A DNA stretch of 64,000 nt. It comes from Acanthaster planci. Its lineage: Eukaryota; Echinodermata; Asteroidea; Valvatida; Acanthasteridae. The notes beneath the pieces were generated by a model that was not told the DNA's origin, ran no database searches, and saw nothing but the letters and a program-made list of their open reading frames with translations. This document shows positions 1-25,300 of the stretch, one piece after another. Made by a program: the position numbers and the translations under genes. How positions within the stretch are numbered: position 1 is the stretch's first letter; every line of letters begins with the position of its first letter. Location: NCBI RefSeq assembly GCF_001949145.1, contig NW_019091406.1, positions 421,068 to 485,067 on the forward strand, given 5' to 3'.

Positions 1-1761
1 GAAAACTTAAATTTTGTATGCGTCGCATTTCCTTTATTTTTTGGTTAATTTTGAATCGTTACCCATATTTTTACACTCTGTGGGCGAATGAGTTTCAATA
101 AATGAATTGACAGGAATGGCCTACAGCTCTTTTCAGGTTAAATTTTCATTAAAGTACCACTCTGCCATCATTAAGTGCCATGGGACTTTACCATGAAATT
201 ATGAAATTAATCCCTCAGGGATGTTTTGCAGATGTTTACCCAAAGCTTACTGGGTTAATCCTGCAAGGGATTTTTTTCACCGATTGTTAGTGAAACCTAA
301 CTGCACACCATTTAAAATTGAGGGTGGATCTCCGCCAAAAAAAGCAACTCAATAATAACAATCATTTTCTCCAAAAAATAAATGTCAGAGACTGTTATTT
401 TTCGTGTCAAATTGAAGATTATAATGATATCTTTTCCAACTGGAAGACTTCATTTAAACTTTGATGATGCCTTGTGCAGATAATTGCTATTACATGAGAC
501 AAGTGCTTTCATGTTCTGTACAATGGAATTACCATAGCACGTTCAAGCTCTTTAATACCGTTTAACATACATGTATGCGATCATTGGCAATTCCTGCAAA
601 ATGAGGAAACTGAACTGGACACGGTTCTGTTATGTTACAACCTCTTTTATTTTTCACCAATAAACAAACAAGATCCTGAAATAGTTCAAAGTGGTTAAAA
701 TTCCAGACGACCGACCAACAACTAAACACTTCAGCAGGTAAACTTAGCTTTGACCAAGGCATTGGGCGAATCTGGCCTATACGGTTGCAGCACCTGTTCA
801 CGATGGTCTAGCCCCGAGGCTGTTAAAGTGCATCAATTCTGCATGTGTTGCTTGCTAATATTCACTATGCATACTCACATGCACATGCCCTGAGCACGAG
901 ACCAGTCTGTAACCAAATGACCTGTTATACATGACACGCAGAGTACACGCACACGTACATACACAGGTGAATGCACTGCACCATGTACATGTACAGTACA
1001 TAATACAATGTACAGTACATGAGTCCGTCCACATAGCTTGATCTGTGGGTTGACCATAGTGCTTAATTGTAGGCTACCTGTCCAAACAGGCATTAGTGGC
1101 CCAATAATGTCCTCTCGACAAAGAAATGCCGAGACCTTCTCGGATAAGGATAACTGCGCAGGTTCAGCTGAAGCTGCTTTCTCTAAAACAAACTTTCTGA
1201 AACTGCACAATAATTGACAACCATTGCCTTCTGAATATAAATGTACAGTATACATGTATGTACTGTCAGTATTTACGAATGGTCAAATCTACGTGTACAT
1301 CTGTCTACACACAGGCATCATGTTTCATCAAGTTCACAGCTCAGTGGAAAGGATCTTAGAAAAAAATGTGAAGAACCCAAACAGTTGCCTGATAATTTAA
1401 GATTTCAATTCAGTGACTGCATGAGCAATTTAAACAGTATAAAATTCCATCGGAGACAACAAAAAACAAAGCGTTGTGTGTCGACAATTAAGGCACTACC
1501 ATTTGAATGAAGTCCTCAGTTTTGAAAAGAGAACATCTTAATCTTTCATTTGATACCAAATTACCAATTTCTGATTTATTGTTATGGTGATGGGAGGAAA
1601 TGTCACTTTTGAGTTTTCTTGGGGGAGCGGTTATCCTGTACAAGAAAATTAGGTTACGGGCCACCAAACAGTACCTGTTCTAGCAACACTTTCATTGTAG
1701 TAATAATAGTATTTACAGCTCGCTTGTGTTTCAAATTTCTATGCTACATGTATGTACTCAC
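1..1761. other. Intronic/left-edge DNA of the ASDURF-like gene
   Basis: No exon could be supported here. The stretch lies downstream, on the minus strand, of the second exon of the ASDURF-like gene, so it is probably intron. It holds AT-rich DNA and a cluster of ACATGTAC/GTACATGT palindromic strings around 980-1020 and 1240-1262. I looked for the expected third exon (a motif like VYRQQ...NIFFLADR) on the minus strand and did not find it. The remaining exons and any ASNSD1 coding sequence therefore probably lie beyond position 1. Confidence 0.5.
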
Positions 1762-2583
1762 ACGCCCTTTCTTCAATGTCTTCAATTCGTTCTTCAGAAC
1801 TGCCTGCTCCTTAATCTGCACACAGATGAAAACACGGATGTTGTAGCAGAATCACCTTTGAGGTTGTTATCCTTATTCTTACTAGGGTCTCAGTCGGCTA
1901 CAACACGGAGGAAGGAAAATGGCTACAACAGTTTCCAAAACTTGCCATGCACACCAGTAACAGTATGATGCTGGCCTACATGTAGGCCTAGTCATGGCCT
2001 AGTCAAATCCCTTCCCTTGTCCCGCACTAGGCCTACTACTACTACTAGTATGACTAGTACATGTATCCCATTTTTAGGGGAGTTCCATCCCCCCCCCAAA
2101 CTGTGTGGCGTCTGACATCCACCCCGCTCCAACCCCACACTGGACCACAGTTTTGGGGGTAGGTGGGGGTACCTCCAGAACTGTGGGGTCCGACGTCCGC
2201 TCCACTCGTGGAGTGGACGTCGGGNCGGGGATAATGAGTCTCCTGTTCAACTTCAACCAACCTTCACATTTTTTTCAATCATCCCTTCCTTTAAGGAGGG
2301 AAGATGCCTGATCTAAGACTTCTGTCAAGTCTGCAGCCTAACGTTAGGCCTCATGACAGTACTGTCAATGTCAAACACAAGACAAAGTTTACATGTATGT
2401 ACAACTCTGTGCCAGAAGCGGTGCAGATTTTAAATCTTCTCCTCGTGTCATCCACGAAATGAACAAAAAAAATGTCAGTGTAAGAAAAGGAGACGGCTGA
2501 CCATGAAAGGAAAGTTTGGATGCTAGGGTAGAATTAAACCGCCACTTGTTTACCATGTTTACCTTCGCATCAATTTCCTCCAT
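1762..2583 (-). CDS. ASDURF-like prefoldin-type coiled-coil protein, N-terminal exons (partial)
   Basis: Two exons on the minus strand. Exon 1 is 2583-2563, with ATG at 2583, encoding MEEIDAK and ending AAG|gtaaac. Exon 2 is 1815-1762, after acceptor gtgtgcag and ending CGT|gtgagt, encoding IKEQAVLKNELKTLKKGR. Both junctions are phase 0. The joined start resembles human ASDURF, the protein from the upstream ORF of the ASNSD1 transcript (shared K-IKEQ, V, EL, LKK and R positions). In mammals ASDURF is a prefoldin-like subunit of the PAQosome (R2TP-associated) chaperone complex. Heptad-like L/V spacing fits a coiled coil. The remaining exons are not visible and would lie left of the window. A GCGGAAGTT (ETS-like) string sits just upstream of the ATG. 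The alternative is an unrelated small coiled-coil protein; the match rests on about 25 residues. Confidence 0.55.
2073..2240. mobile_element. Remnants of the ACTGTGGGGTCCGAC TIR element family
   Basis: Lies in the intron of the ASDURF-like gene. ACAGTTTTGGGGGTA ends at 2161 and matches the right terminus of the intact element at 48412-48715. A left-terminus-like CCAGAACTGTGGGGTCCGAC starts at 2174. The two ends face outwards-to-inwards in reversed order, as if two truncated or nested copies abut. One ambiguous base is at 2225. Confidence 0.55.
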
Positions 2584-4176
2584 AACTTCCGCTCGACTGT
2601 GCGGCCCGGATGTGCTAACTTTTGAGGGCGCTGTTTACTGACGCACGTGCTCTGAACTAGCGGCCGTGTCTTTTTCTTCGGGTTGGCGGAATTTTTGGTG
2701 CCACCTGCTCAAAAACGGAGATAATTCGCTTAGTATTATTTGAAACAATGATAAACCAACTAGGCTCTTGTACATAAACCATTAAATGCCTCCCTGCAGA
2801 ATAAGCAACAGTTTCGTGGCAGCTTGGTAGGACATGATTGTTATGTTTTTCCTTCATCTCAGCTCCCGCCACCCGGGCCGCCGCGGCGCGCCAGGTCGAC
2901 CTGATTTGGATCACGACCAGGGGCGTTGCTAGGATTTTCTTAGGCCTTCGCAAACTGAACTTGTCCGTTCCGATTGATTCGTAAATTTCTTTCAACCGTT
3001 CGACCTTAGACACTATTAGTATCTACCCTCATTTAGCGATCACTTTGAGTTCTCGCCTTACGTGTCTTACTGTTGAACGATGTTTGGGCCTAATTGAATA
3101 AAATCAATTTAAACAAGGTTTGGAAACATTACTGAATTCAGGCGAAATAGGCCTATGAGGACCATGGTTGAATACTGTTGGAAAGTAGTGTTCAGTATTT
3201 TAGTGATCTCTTGTCACCATCCCGATTTTAGTTTTGCATTTGTGAGTTTGCTATCTCGACTTTGCTCTTGAATTCTCTTGCCCCTGGCAGATTGATAGTG
3301 TCGCTTTACACGTAATAAAATGTACATATTGCAGTGACGTTGACCACTTGTCCATTCACTGTGACGTCTTTCTGTAAGTACCCAAGCTTTTATTGTTGAA
3401 AAGACCCTCCACTTTCTCCCACTCGAATCCTTTTATCGAGAAGTAGGATGAACCTTGTTCTTTAGCGTTTCCCTGGCTGTGGAGTAATTTTATAACCTAC
3501 ACGCTATTTAAATTCTAAAAGTTCAGATTCCGTGTGCAGTAGACCTACATTAAACCTTCAATGATTCAACTTGATTATCAAGTCAGGATCACTTTACCTG
3601 TGTTTTCGATTTTGATACTAATTTGGGTATCACCCAGAAAACATTTTTATAATTCACGGCGTTTTCATGTACCTGCACCATTTTTAATTTGGGTTTATTT
3701 CTAATTCTGCTGAGGAAATTTGAATGATGCCGCCGAGTATGGCATGAAAAGATTGATCTGATTACGGAAGCATTGAGCAGGAACCACGGAAATACCACTC
3801 TGTGCTTTGTGAATCCTCACTGCACAAGCTACCGAACATGTCAGCCTCCAGTCCAGCCTCAAGTCTCTCCCTGACGGGAATGTAATGATAAACCCAGTCC
3901 AATGATTTTCATCTTTACTGCTTGCACATAATAGGAATGCCTATCCCAGCATGGATTGCAGCACTAAAGTCAGAGGGTCGGTTGGCTCAACTAATTTCTC
4001 TCACAGTTTTAAAGCGGGGAAATTAACAGGCATGTAAATTTAGGATATATGGTTGTGGAAGGCGCGAGTGTAATTTCGGACATCTTTGATAAAATAATTC
4101 TCTCCTGGTCCGTCCATTCTATTTTGTACGGCATGACACCAATTAAACAAACCTAAAGCTCAATTTGCACAATGAT
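2584..4176. promoter_or_regulatory. Promoter interval of the ASDURF-like gene, then intergenic DNA
   Basis: 2584-3015 is CpG-containing and GC-rich for this window (notably 2870-2900) and lies immediately upstream of the minus-strand ATG at 2583, so it is the likely promoter. Around 2915-2940 there is CCAGGGGCGTTGCTAGGATT, which looks like the terminus of a dispersed repeat. From 3015 to about 4170 I see no supported gene or repeat. Confidence 0.35.
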
Positions 4177-4186
4177 TTTATTTATT
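4177..4186 (-). terminator. Probable KAT2 polyadenylation signals
   Basis: Read on the minus strand this gives two overlapping AATAAA hexamers about 600 bases past the KAT2 stop codon, the first good cluster in the expected direction. It implies a 3' UTR of roughly 600 nt. Confidence 0.45.
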
Positions 4187-4780
4187 TTGGTCAAAAAAGT
4201 CAACCAATCTGACAATTAATCTTGCTTTCTACTAACAACGTCCTGATACGTGGCTTGTGAATCTTTACATGAAATGCCCCTATTCCCGATGCTAGAGTTT
4301 TTTGCTTCAGCACTGGATGGTATTCACTCCAGTCTGTGGATGGAGTTGTATGTTGGCACTTGTATTCAGACTGAGCCAGAATCCTGTATCGAGCCAGGTC
4401 ACAGTTTCTGCTGGTTACAAGTGTGCCTGGGCCAATCAATGATGACCACTGATGAAGCCGTAGCTTGAGAAGCCTATTTCAGACACGGACTTCGCTGTTT
4501 TGAGCTTCCCTCAATACCACCTGGATTTTTCCTCCAACGTCTCAGACCGACATTCCATTATTGTCCCTGGAATGATTCCCGCCTAACAAACCCAGAGAAG
4601 CTGAAGTCTCCCTGGCCCGGTACCAGGAATAAATAAATACCCGGAGCTTCCCAACAGCTAATTTGAATATGAAATACCGTCAAAGTGGACGATTTTCTTC
4701 ACAAAATAATTGGAGTACTGGGTGCAGACCATTTCAAGACTGCCCCCTTGGCCAAAAAACAACATCCTGGATGATTGTTT

Positions 4781-16202
<11,422 letters not shown>

Positions 16203-16853
16203 TTTGTGCAGAGCTGCGAACAAAGAGGATCGGCAGTTCCTAAAACGTATTCTTTAAAAGGTGAGGCAGTCGATTCCCGATACGCACAACGTCTGCGTAA
16301 ATAATAAACTCCTTGTGGGGCATGTATTCTTTAATATTTTCAGCGGTTTTCAATTTTACTAACGCAACATAAGACTGAAGGCCTAATTATTAAAAAAAAA
16401 AAACACTAAATAGCGCTGCTCTGCAGGTACGGTGGATCTTGATTCTAGAGTCCCTCATGGCACGTCTGTTTTTGTGATATGATGTTTTATATAAAATCCT
16501 CCGGAAGATTTTACTTTAATGCCCCAATTTATCATGATTCATGCTGGGCACCGAGTGTGTTCCTTCCTCCATGGTGAATCATGGTCCTTTTTAATATAAT
16601 AGCTCCATGCATGGGTGAATCTCTCCTTCTTAGAACTGAACTGTGCCTCACACACTCTGTGTGGACATAGTGTAGTGTGCCTCACTCCCCCTAAAATCAC
16701 TAATTCTGCCATGGCAGTAGCTGTTTCTGCAGAGAACAGTGGGCCTATTGAGGACTTCTTCATTTTTTAAAAAAAACTTTGTACAGGTGGTGTATTCAAG
16801 TAAAATCATCCCAAATTCTCGATTGATGTTAACAGGCCCTTTGCTTTTGACAG
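16203..16853. promoter_or_regulatory. Shared KAT2 / METTL5 promoter interval
   Basis: The KAT2 ATG (minus, 16202) and METTL5 ATG (plus, 16897) are about 695 bp apart and divergent, so both transcripts must start here. The KAT2 start lies in CAAAATGGCGAC, close to a YY1 site common at TSSs. A pyrimidine-rich acceptor (tttgcttttgacag) ends at 16853 and a possible donor (CTGCAG|gtacgg) is near 16426. METTL5 may therefore have a 5' UTR intron, with its TSS close to KAT2. Confidence 0.5.
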
Positions 16854-16863
16854 CTGTCCCATC

Positions 16864-16878
16864 ATGCCCATGACATGA
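16864..16878 (+). promoter_or_regulatory. Short upstream ORF(s) before the METTL5 start
   Basis: ATG CCC ATG ACA TGA gives a 4-codon uORF. A second ATG at 16875 opens an ORF of about 24 codons that runs past the METTL5 ATG in another frame and stops at a TGA near 16947. If included in the mRNA they would lower METTL5 translation; TSS position is unknown. Confidence 0.4.
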
Positions 16879-20625
<3,747 letters not shown>

Positions 20626-22329
20626 CGGCAAAGATATTTCAATCCCGACACCCAACAGCGAGTTGGTTATTAATCCAGCACGATGAGATTTAGCATTTCA
20701 AGTGTCCAGCCCGCCAGCTGCCACAGGATCCAACTGTCCAACAGTGACATCCTTCGATGGGACTAGCTCCCATTTTCTTAGAGTGGTCTCCATGCATGAA
20801 GGGGAGATCAATTTTTTTTTAACTGCGCAAAAATTTCCCGTTGAGAATCAACTCTTCCACGTGCTTTATGACACGTGTGTCACGGTGCTGCTGTGGAGAC
20901 CATCACAAGACCAAACCAAAAACCAATATGAAGACCAGTCCCAAGTCACAGAGTGAAATGTCAAATGATAATTGAATGTTTTTGATGCAGTTTGTTTGAA
21001 CAGCTTGTGACTTGAATTCAGACTGGAGGTCTTCTGTTGGTCTCATGAAGGTCTTAAGTGGTCTCGACTTCAGTTCAGACAGGTGTGTTGTCTTGTTGGG
21101 TCATGTTGTGGTCCGAAGGGGTTCAAACTACAACAGCGGTGTGGCAAGTTTGGGGGGGGGGAATGGGTGCATGGTGTGTCTGCACTGGCATTTGATTGTT
21201 ATTATTGTTTATTCGACCTGAACATTGTTATGCAAAATAGCAGAGAACATAAATAAAAAGGTACACAAGAGATAAATTGTAGCAGTCTAAAACAGGACAA
21301 ACAGGGCAGGGCAGATGATGGGAAGCAAAACAAACAAGCAGATAGACAAACAAAAGCCATCCAAGTCGGCCTGGACAAACAGAAGCGTACTAAACACTGA
21401 GACCCAGAGGCCTGTTTCTCCAGACAAAATGGCTTTTGAAATAAATATTGATATTAGAAAAATATACATATATACATGTCATGATATACATCGTCTCAAC
21501 CTCTGCGTTAGTCATCAGTGAGGAGGTGGTTGTGTGAGAGTGGATTAGCAGGTTTGTTGCTGCTGTTGACTGTTGCACCCTAGGCGAGGCAACAAGGTCC
21601 CACAGATATGTACATCTGTCGCACCTTGCTGCATTATGCAAGCCTGCCGAAGGTGACTGTTGAGGACTGCTTGTCGTCTTGTGTACATGTATAATGACAT
21701 TAAAGAAATAGCAATGAAAAAAGTTAATTGATGTGTAATGTGCGTATTTTCTATCAATGGCATTTTGTAATGGTTATTGGTTTTATGATAATTTAATGAC
21801 AGGCCTCAGGAAAAAGTTGAGCCCATTTCTGACGGTGTGGAACACACGAAAGACCCTGGGTCTGTGCAGAGATGCCAAGTTTTTAGCAATAAAGAGGGGA
21901 AACGGTGACACCTTTATTCAGTCTCATACTGAATAAAAAATAAAATCTATTTTCCACAAATTTATTTATATCTGATCATCCAACAGTGTGTTTAGTGTCA
22001 ATTACAGGATAAATATTAGTGAAGAGGACAATGAAGACCACGTCAGAGCAAAACTTCGGATTTCCGGGAAAACCCACAGACTCGGGTAGGGACTGAAAAT
22101 CGAAACCACATGTGGACCAATCCGGATTTGAAGCCAGACCCCCAGAAGTGGAAGGCGAGGAAATAAACACTACACCAACTTGACTCCCCAATTGAGGAGG
22201 GAAAGCTAGGACTTCTTCCGTAGAGTTCAGAGGAAGATGTTTACTTCTGCCGAAAAAAGACGCTGTGCCGTCAACCGCGCGCCGCGCCGCACGGTAAGTT
22301 CAAGCGCGCCACCAACGATTTAGACTGGA
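20626..22329. other. METTL5 3' UTR and METTL5-RPP25 intergenic DNA
   Basis: An AATAAA at 21252-21257 is a plausible METTL5 polyadenylation signal. A G tract is at about 21152-21161. A SINE occupies 22010-22190. No other gene could be supported. Confidence 0.4.
22010..22190 (-). mobile_element. Degraded tRNA-derived SINE
   Basis: Minus strand: A-box-like GTTGGTGTAGTGTTT, B-box-like GGCTTCAAATCC (two mismatches), then a body containing GTCTGTGGGTTTTCCCGGAA. Same architecture as the copy at 17885-18112 but more diverged. It lies just upstream of the RPP25-like promoter. Confidence 0.55.
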
Positions 22330-22362
22330 CAATTTCAAGATGGCAGCCTCCATACTAAGAGT
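22330..22362 (+). promoter_or_regulatory. Probable RPP25-like promoter / TSS region with YY1-type motif
   Basis: CAAGATGGCAGCC at 22336-22348 matches the YY1 AAGATGGCNGC motif that typically straddles TSSs of housekeeping genes. It is followed within 80 bp by the inferred first exon donor at 22415. The ATG within the motif opens a short ORF that stops, in a different frame from RPP25. Confidence 0.5.
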
Positions 22363-25300
22363 ATGCGTGCTTCACTTATTCCAGCGCTTCATTTGCTGTT
22401 AAGAATGACAACAAGTAAGAGTCGTGTGATTATTAGATGTTTTCATACCTAAGAAATTTTTTTCAGGAGATAGGCCTTTTCCTAACCTATTTTATTATCT
22501 GATTATGTCAAAACATTTCGGGAAGAATTGATCTAGCCTAGGCCTAAACCTTGGGCTTTACATTCAACTTACATCGGTGTACATGGAAGTTGGGAGTACA
22601 GAATCGGCATGGACGGTGTTGACTATGATTGGACCAAGCATGACATTTAAATTAATTATAACATGGTTTAGTATGTTAGCAGATAGGCCTATAAAATATG
22701 ACATCACACCCGTCTGATAATGATGTACATGTATACATGCAACTTTCAACACTGTAGCTGTTTAAGTCGAACACCAACAAGTTTAAATAGGCAAAAGGAA
22801 AAGATGCTATTGCTAGGCTAGGAGTCCTATCTAATAAGAACGAACATCCCAGATTTCTGTCCACCACCTGCATACTGCTGAAACGGCCAGTAAAAAATTT
22901 CATTTTTTTTTCAAAATTTTTCATTACTCCCTAGGCCAATTTAAGAAAAGTCCTTTTTCTCATAAGATATGGCCCAAAAATGGCCGCAAAGTAATTGGGA
23001 GATCATGAAACAACAAAAATGTCAAATCACAGCTTGGTGCAAGACATGAAGGATGGGCTGAGGCTAGTCTACGCGCTAAGTACATGTATGTAAACAAAAC
23101 ATTGTACTGTATACCAACTTGTCCAAATAATGAAAAAGTCATAGACCTATAGGTTCTCAAAATTTTCTGGTGGAATTCCAGGATATTCATGCCCATGCAC
23201 GGCCTTAAGTTGGTGACCTGAAGGTATAGTCGTGATAGTCCTGAGGTCCCTAATTTTGCCAGTTTTTGTCAAGTCTGATTGGTTTTCACAGTAAGTGGTG
23301 AAATAAGGGACCTGGAGTGGAGACTATACCATCATAAACATTTGACCTGCAAACCAAAGGACATGGAAACCAAATGGAATGATGGGAAGATATTTTCAGT
23401 TAGGGCCCAGGCTGACATAAGGAAAGTGGTTTCCTTGATACCAAAATACCTACCAAAATCCATTTGGAACAGCAAAATCTTCAAAAAATGACTAGACATT
23501 TGTGTTCAGAATTATGTAAATACTTGGCACAGCCTTCAACTTGAAGACTTTCATCAGGAAATTTTCATGCAATACAGGGGAAGAAAGTTCCGGTTTTCTG
23601 TGTTGGATGTTCTTGGCACTGTATGGTGACTCAAAATGTTCAAGGGTATGCCTACTTTCTGCCCAACTCTTTACTGGTTTTACTGAAATAAATCTGGAAA
23701 TGACAGACTATGCTAAGCATTTACCTACACGCACATGTAATGCTGATTACAACTGGATAGTTCTTTTCAAAGATTTTGGTGTTCCTGACTAATTCTGGTG
23801 GGAGTATTGAAGTGAAATCTTTCCCGACATGATGAAAGATGTTTACATATATTACAATAACATGATGTAAACAGGGCCCTTTGTATACTCCTCTGTCGAT
23901 ACTGGGCCCTTACTGGGGATTTACATGCAAACATGTAAACCATACAACGTTTTACCTTTTGACACCTGCTACGTTTTATGAGCTGAAATTTCACCAGTAC
24001 GCTCAATTATTTCAAGACATTTTCTCATCATTGTGTCACTCAATCTGTTTCAACTTCTTATAGGGCAGGGTGTGTATCAGTCCAAAACTTTTCTGTGCAG
24101 CCATGGGAAGACTTTATGTTGCACAACTGAAGGATTCAGTTGTCATTTTGGGGAGACTGATGCATAAAAATGTGAAAGCCTTACCAATTTTGGTAGTCAC
24201 GGTATTCAAAGACAAATGCTCACAAATGTATGTTATGTAGCAGGGTCCTTATTTCCAATAGAAGGAGCATCACTATTTTTCTTATGAACAGATCACTCAT
24301 TTTTTCACACCAAAAATACAAAACAAACCAAAAGAGGTTCATTTGTCTATAAATTGTCATTTTACATACATTTATATGTAAATTTAGCAAAAAAATTTAA
24401 ACATTTTTTTCCTTACAGCACGTTGATAAAGGTGTACAAATTTCTCACATTACAATTGTCCTGCAGTGGATCACTACGAACGTGAAGAAACAGTGGTTGC
24501 CGAGGGAGGCATCGCGATGCACCAGTTCCAGCCCGAGGAAGGAGAGACGGTAGAAGTACCCAAAGATCAAGAAGATAGACTCTTCTCCAGCCTCGGCCTG
24601 GACCTGACAGGGGTCACCACCATGAGGGTCAAAAACGGCAGCAAAGTGCGGAACCTGCTGGGTTTTGCCTTCAAAAAGATAAAGGTACACGTACAATATG
24701 TGAAGATGGCAAAGACCATGAAGGGAATTGGTCATGCAGATGTTGTTGCACCAATATTTACACCTGTTTAGTTTACTCTGAACCTCCAAAACCCAATTTT
24801 CTCTTCCCAGATACTTTCACATTGGTAATTTCAAAGACGAAATCTAATTTCAAAACACTAAATACTTTCACATATGGCAGCAAGATACGTAATAAGAAAT
24901 ATGATTAGCTTCATTACTTTGTCAAAATTTAACCCCCCGTGTCACACTTTGGACCCTATCATTTTGAGATGGTTCCCTCCTCTTGTTTTTTTGAAGGATG
25001 AAAGTACTAGACACATCATCTTTGCTGGTTCAGGGCCAGCCATCAGCAAGACCATCACATGCGTCGAGATCGTCAAACGCAACATGAAGACACTCCACCA
25101 GGTCACAAAGATTTACCACAAGAGGTGAATAATTGCTTTTAGCTTGTTAAAAATGAAATTTTATGTTGGGAGAAATGCTTGCCCGTCTTACTCAATGAGC
25201 CAATTTGGTATTTCCAAAAAACCAAGGTCTTTCAAGAACAAAGCGTATACGTGGGTCAGCGATGGTAGCCCTGATAGGACCGACTATTGCGCAGGCGTGC

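Noticed and set aside
985-1025. CRISPR-like or regulatory array of ACATGTAC palindromes
   Set aside because: These strings occur throughout the window at low complexity with no regular spacing, so they are background composition.
2657-3013. 118-codon minus-strand open frame (KVERLKEIYESIGTDKF...)
   Set aside because: It starts at GTG, runs through a repeat-like CCAGGGGCGTTGCTAGGATT, and shows no family resemblance or splice support; it is more likely promoter-proximal DNA of the ASDURF-like gene.
22236-22293. Exon-like ATG TTT ACT TCT... ending CACG|gtaagt just upstream of the RPP25-like gene
   Set aside because: Its phase does not fit the RPP25-like exon at 24467, since joining gives a frameshift to a stop. 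It could be an untranslated alternative first exon, but nothing else supports it.
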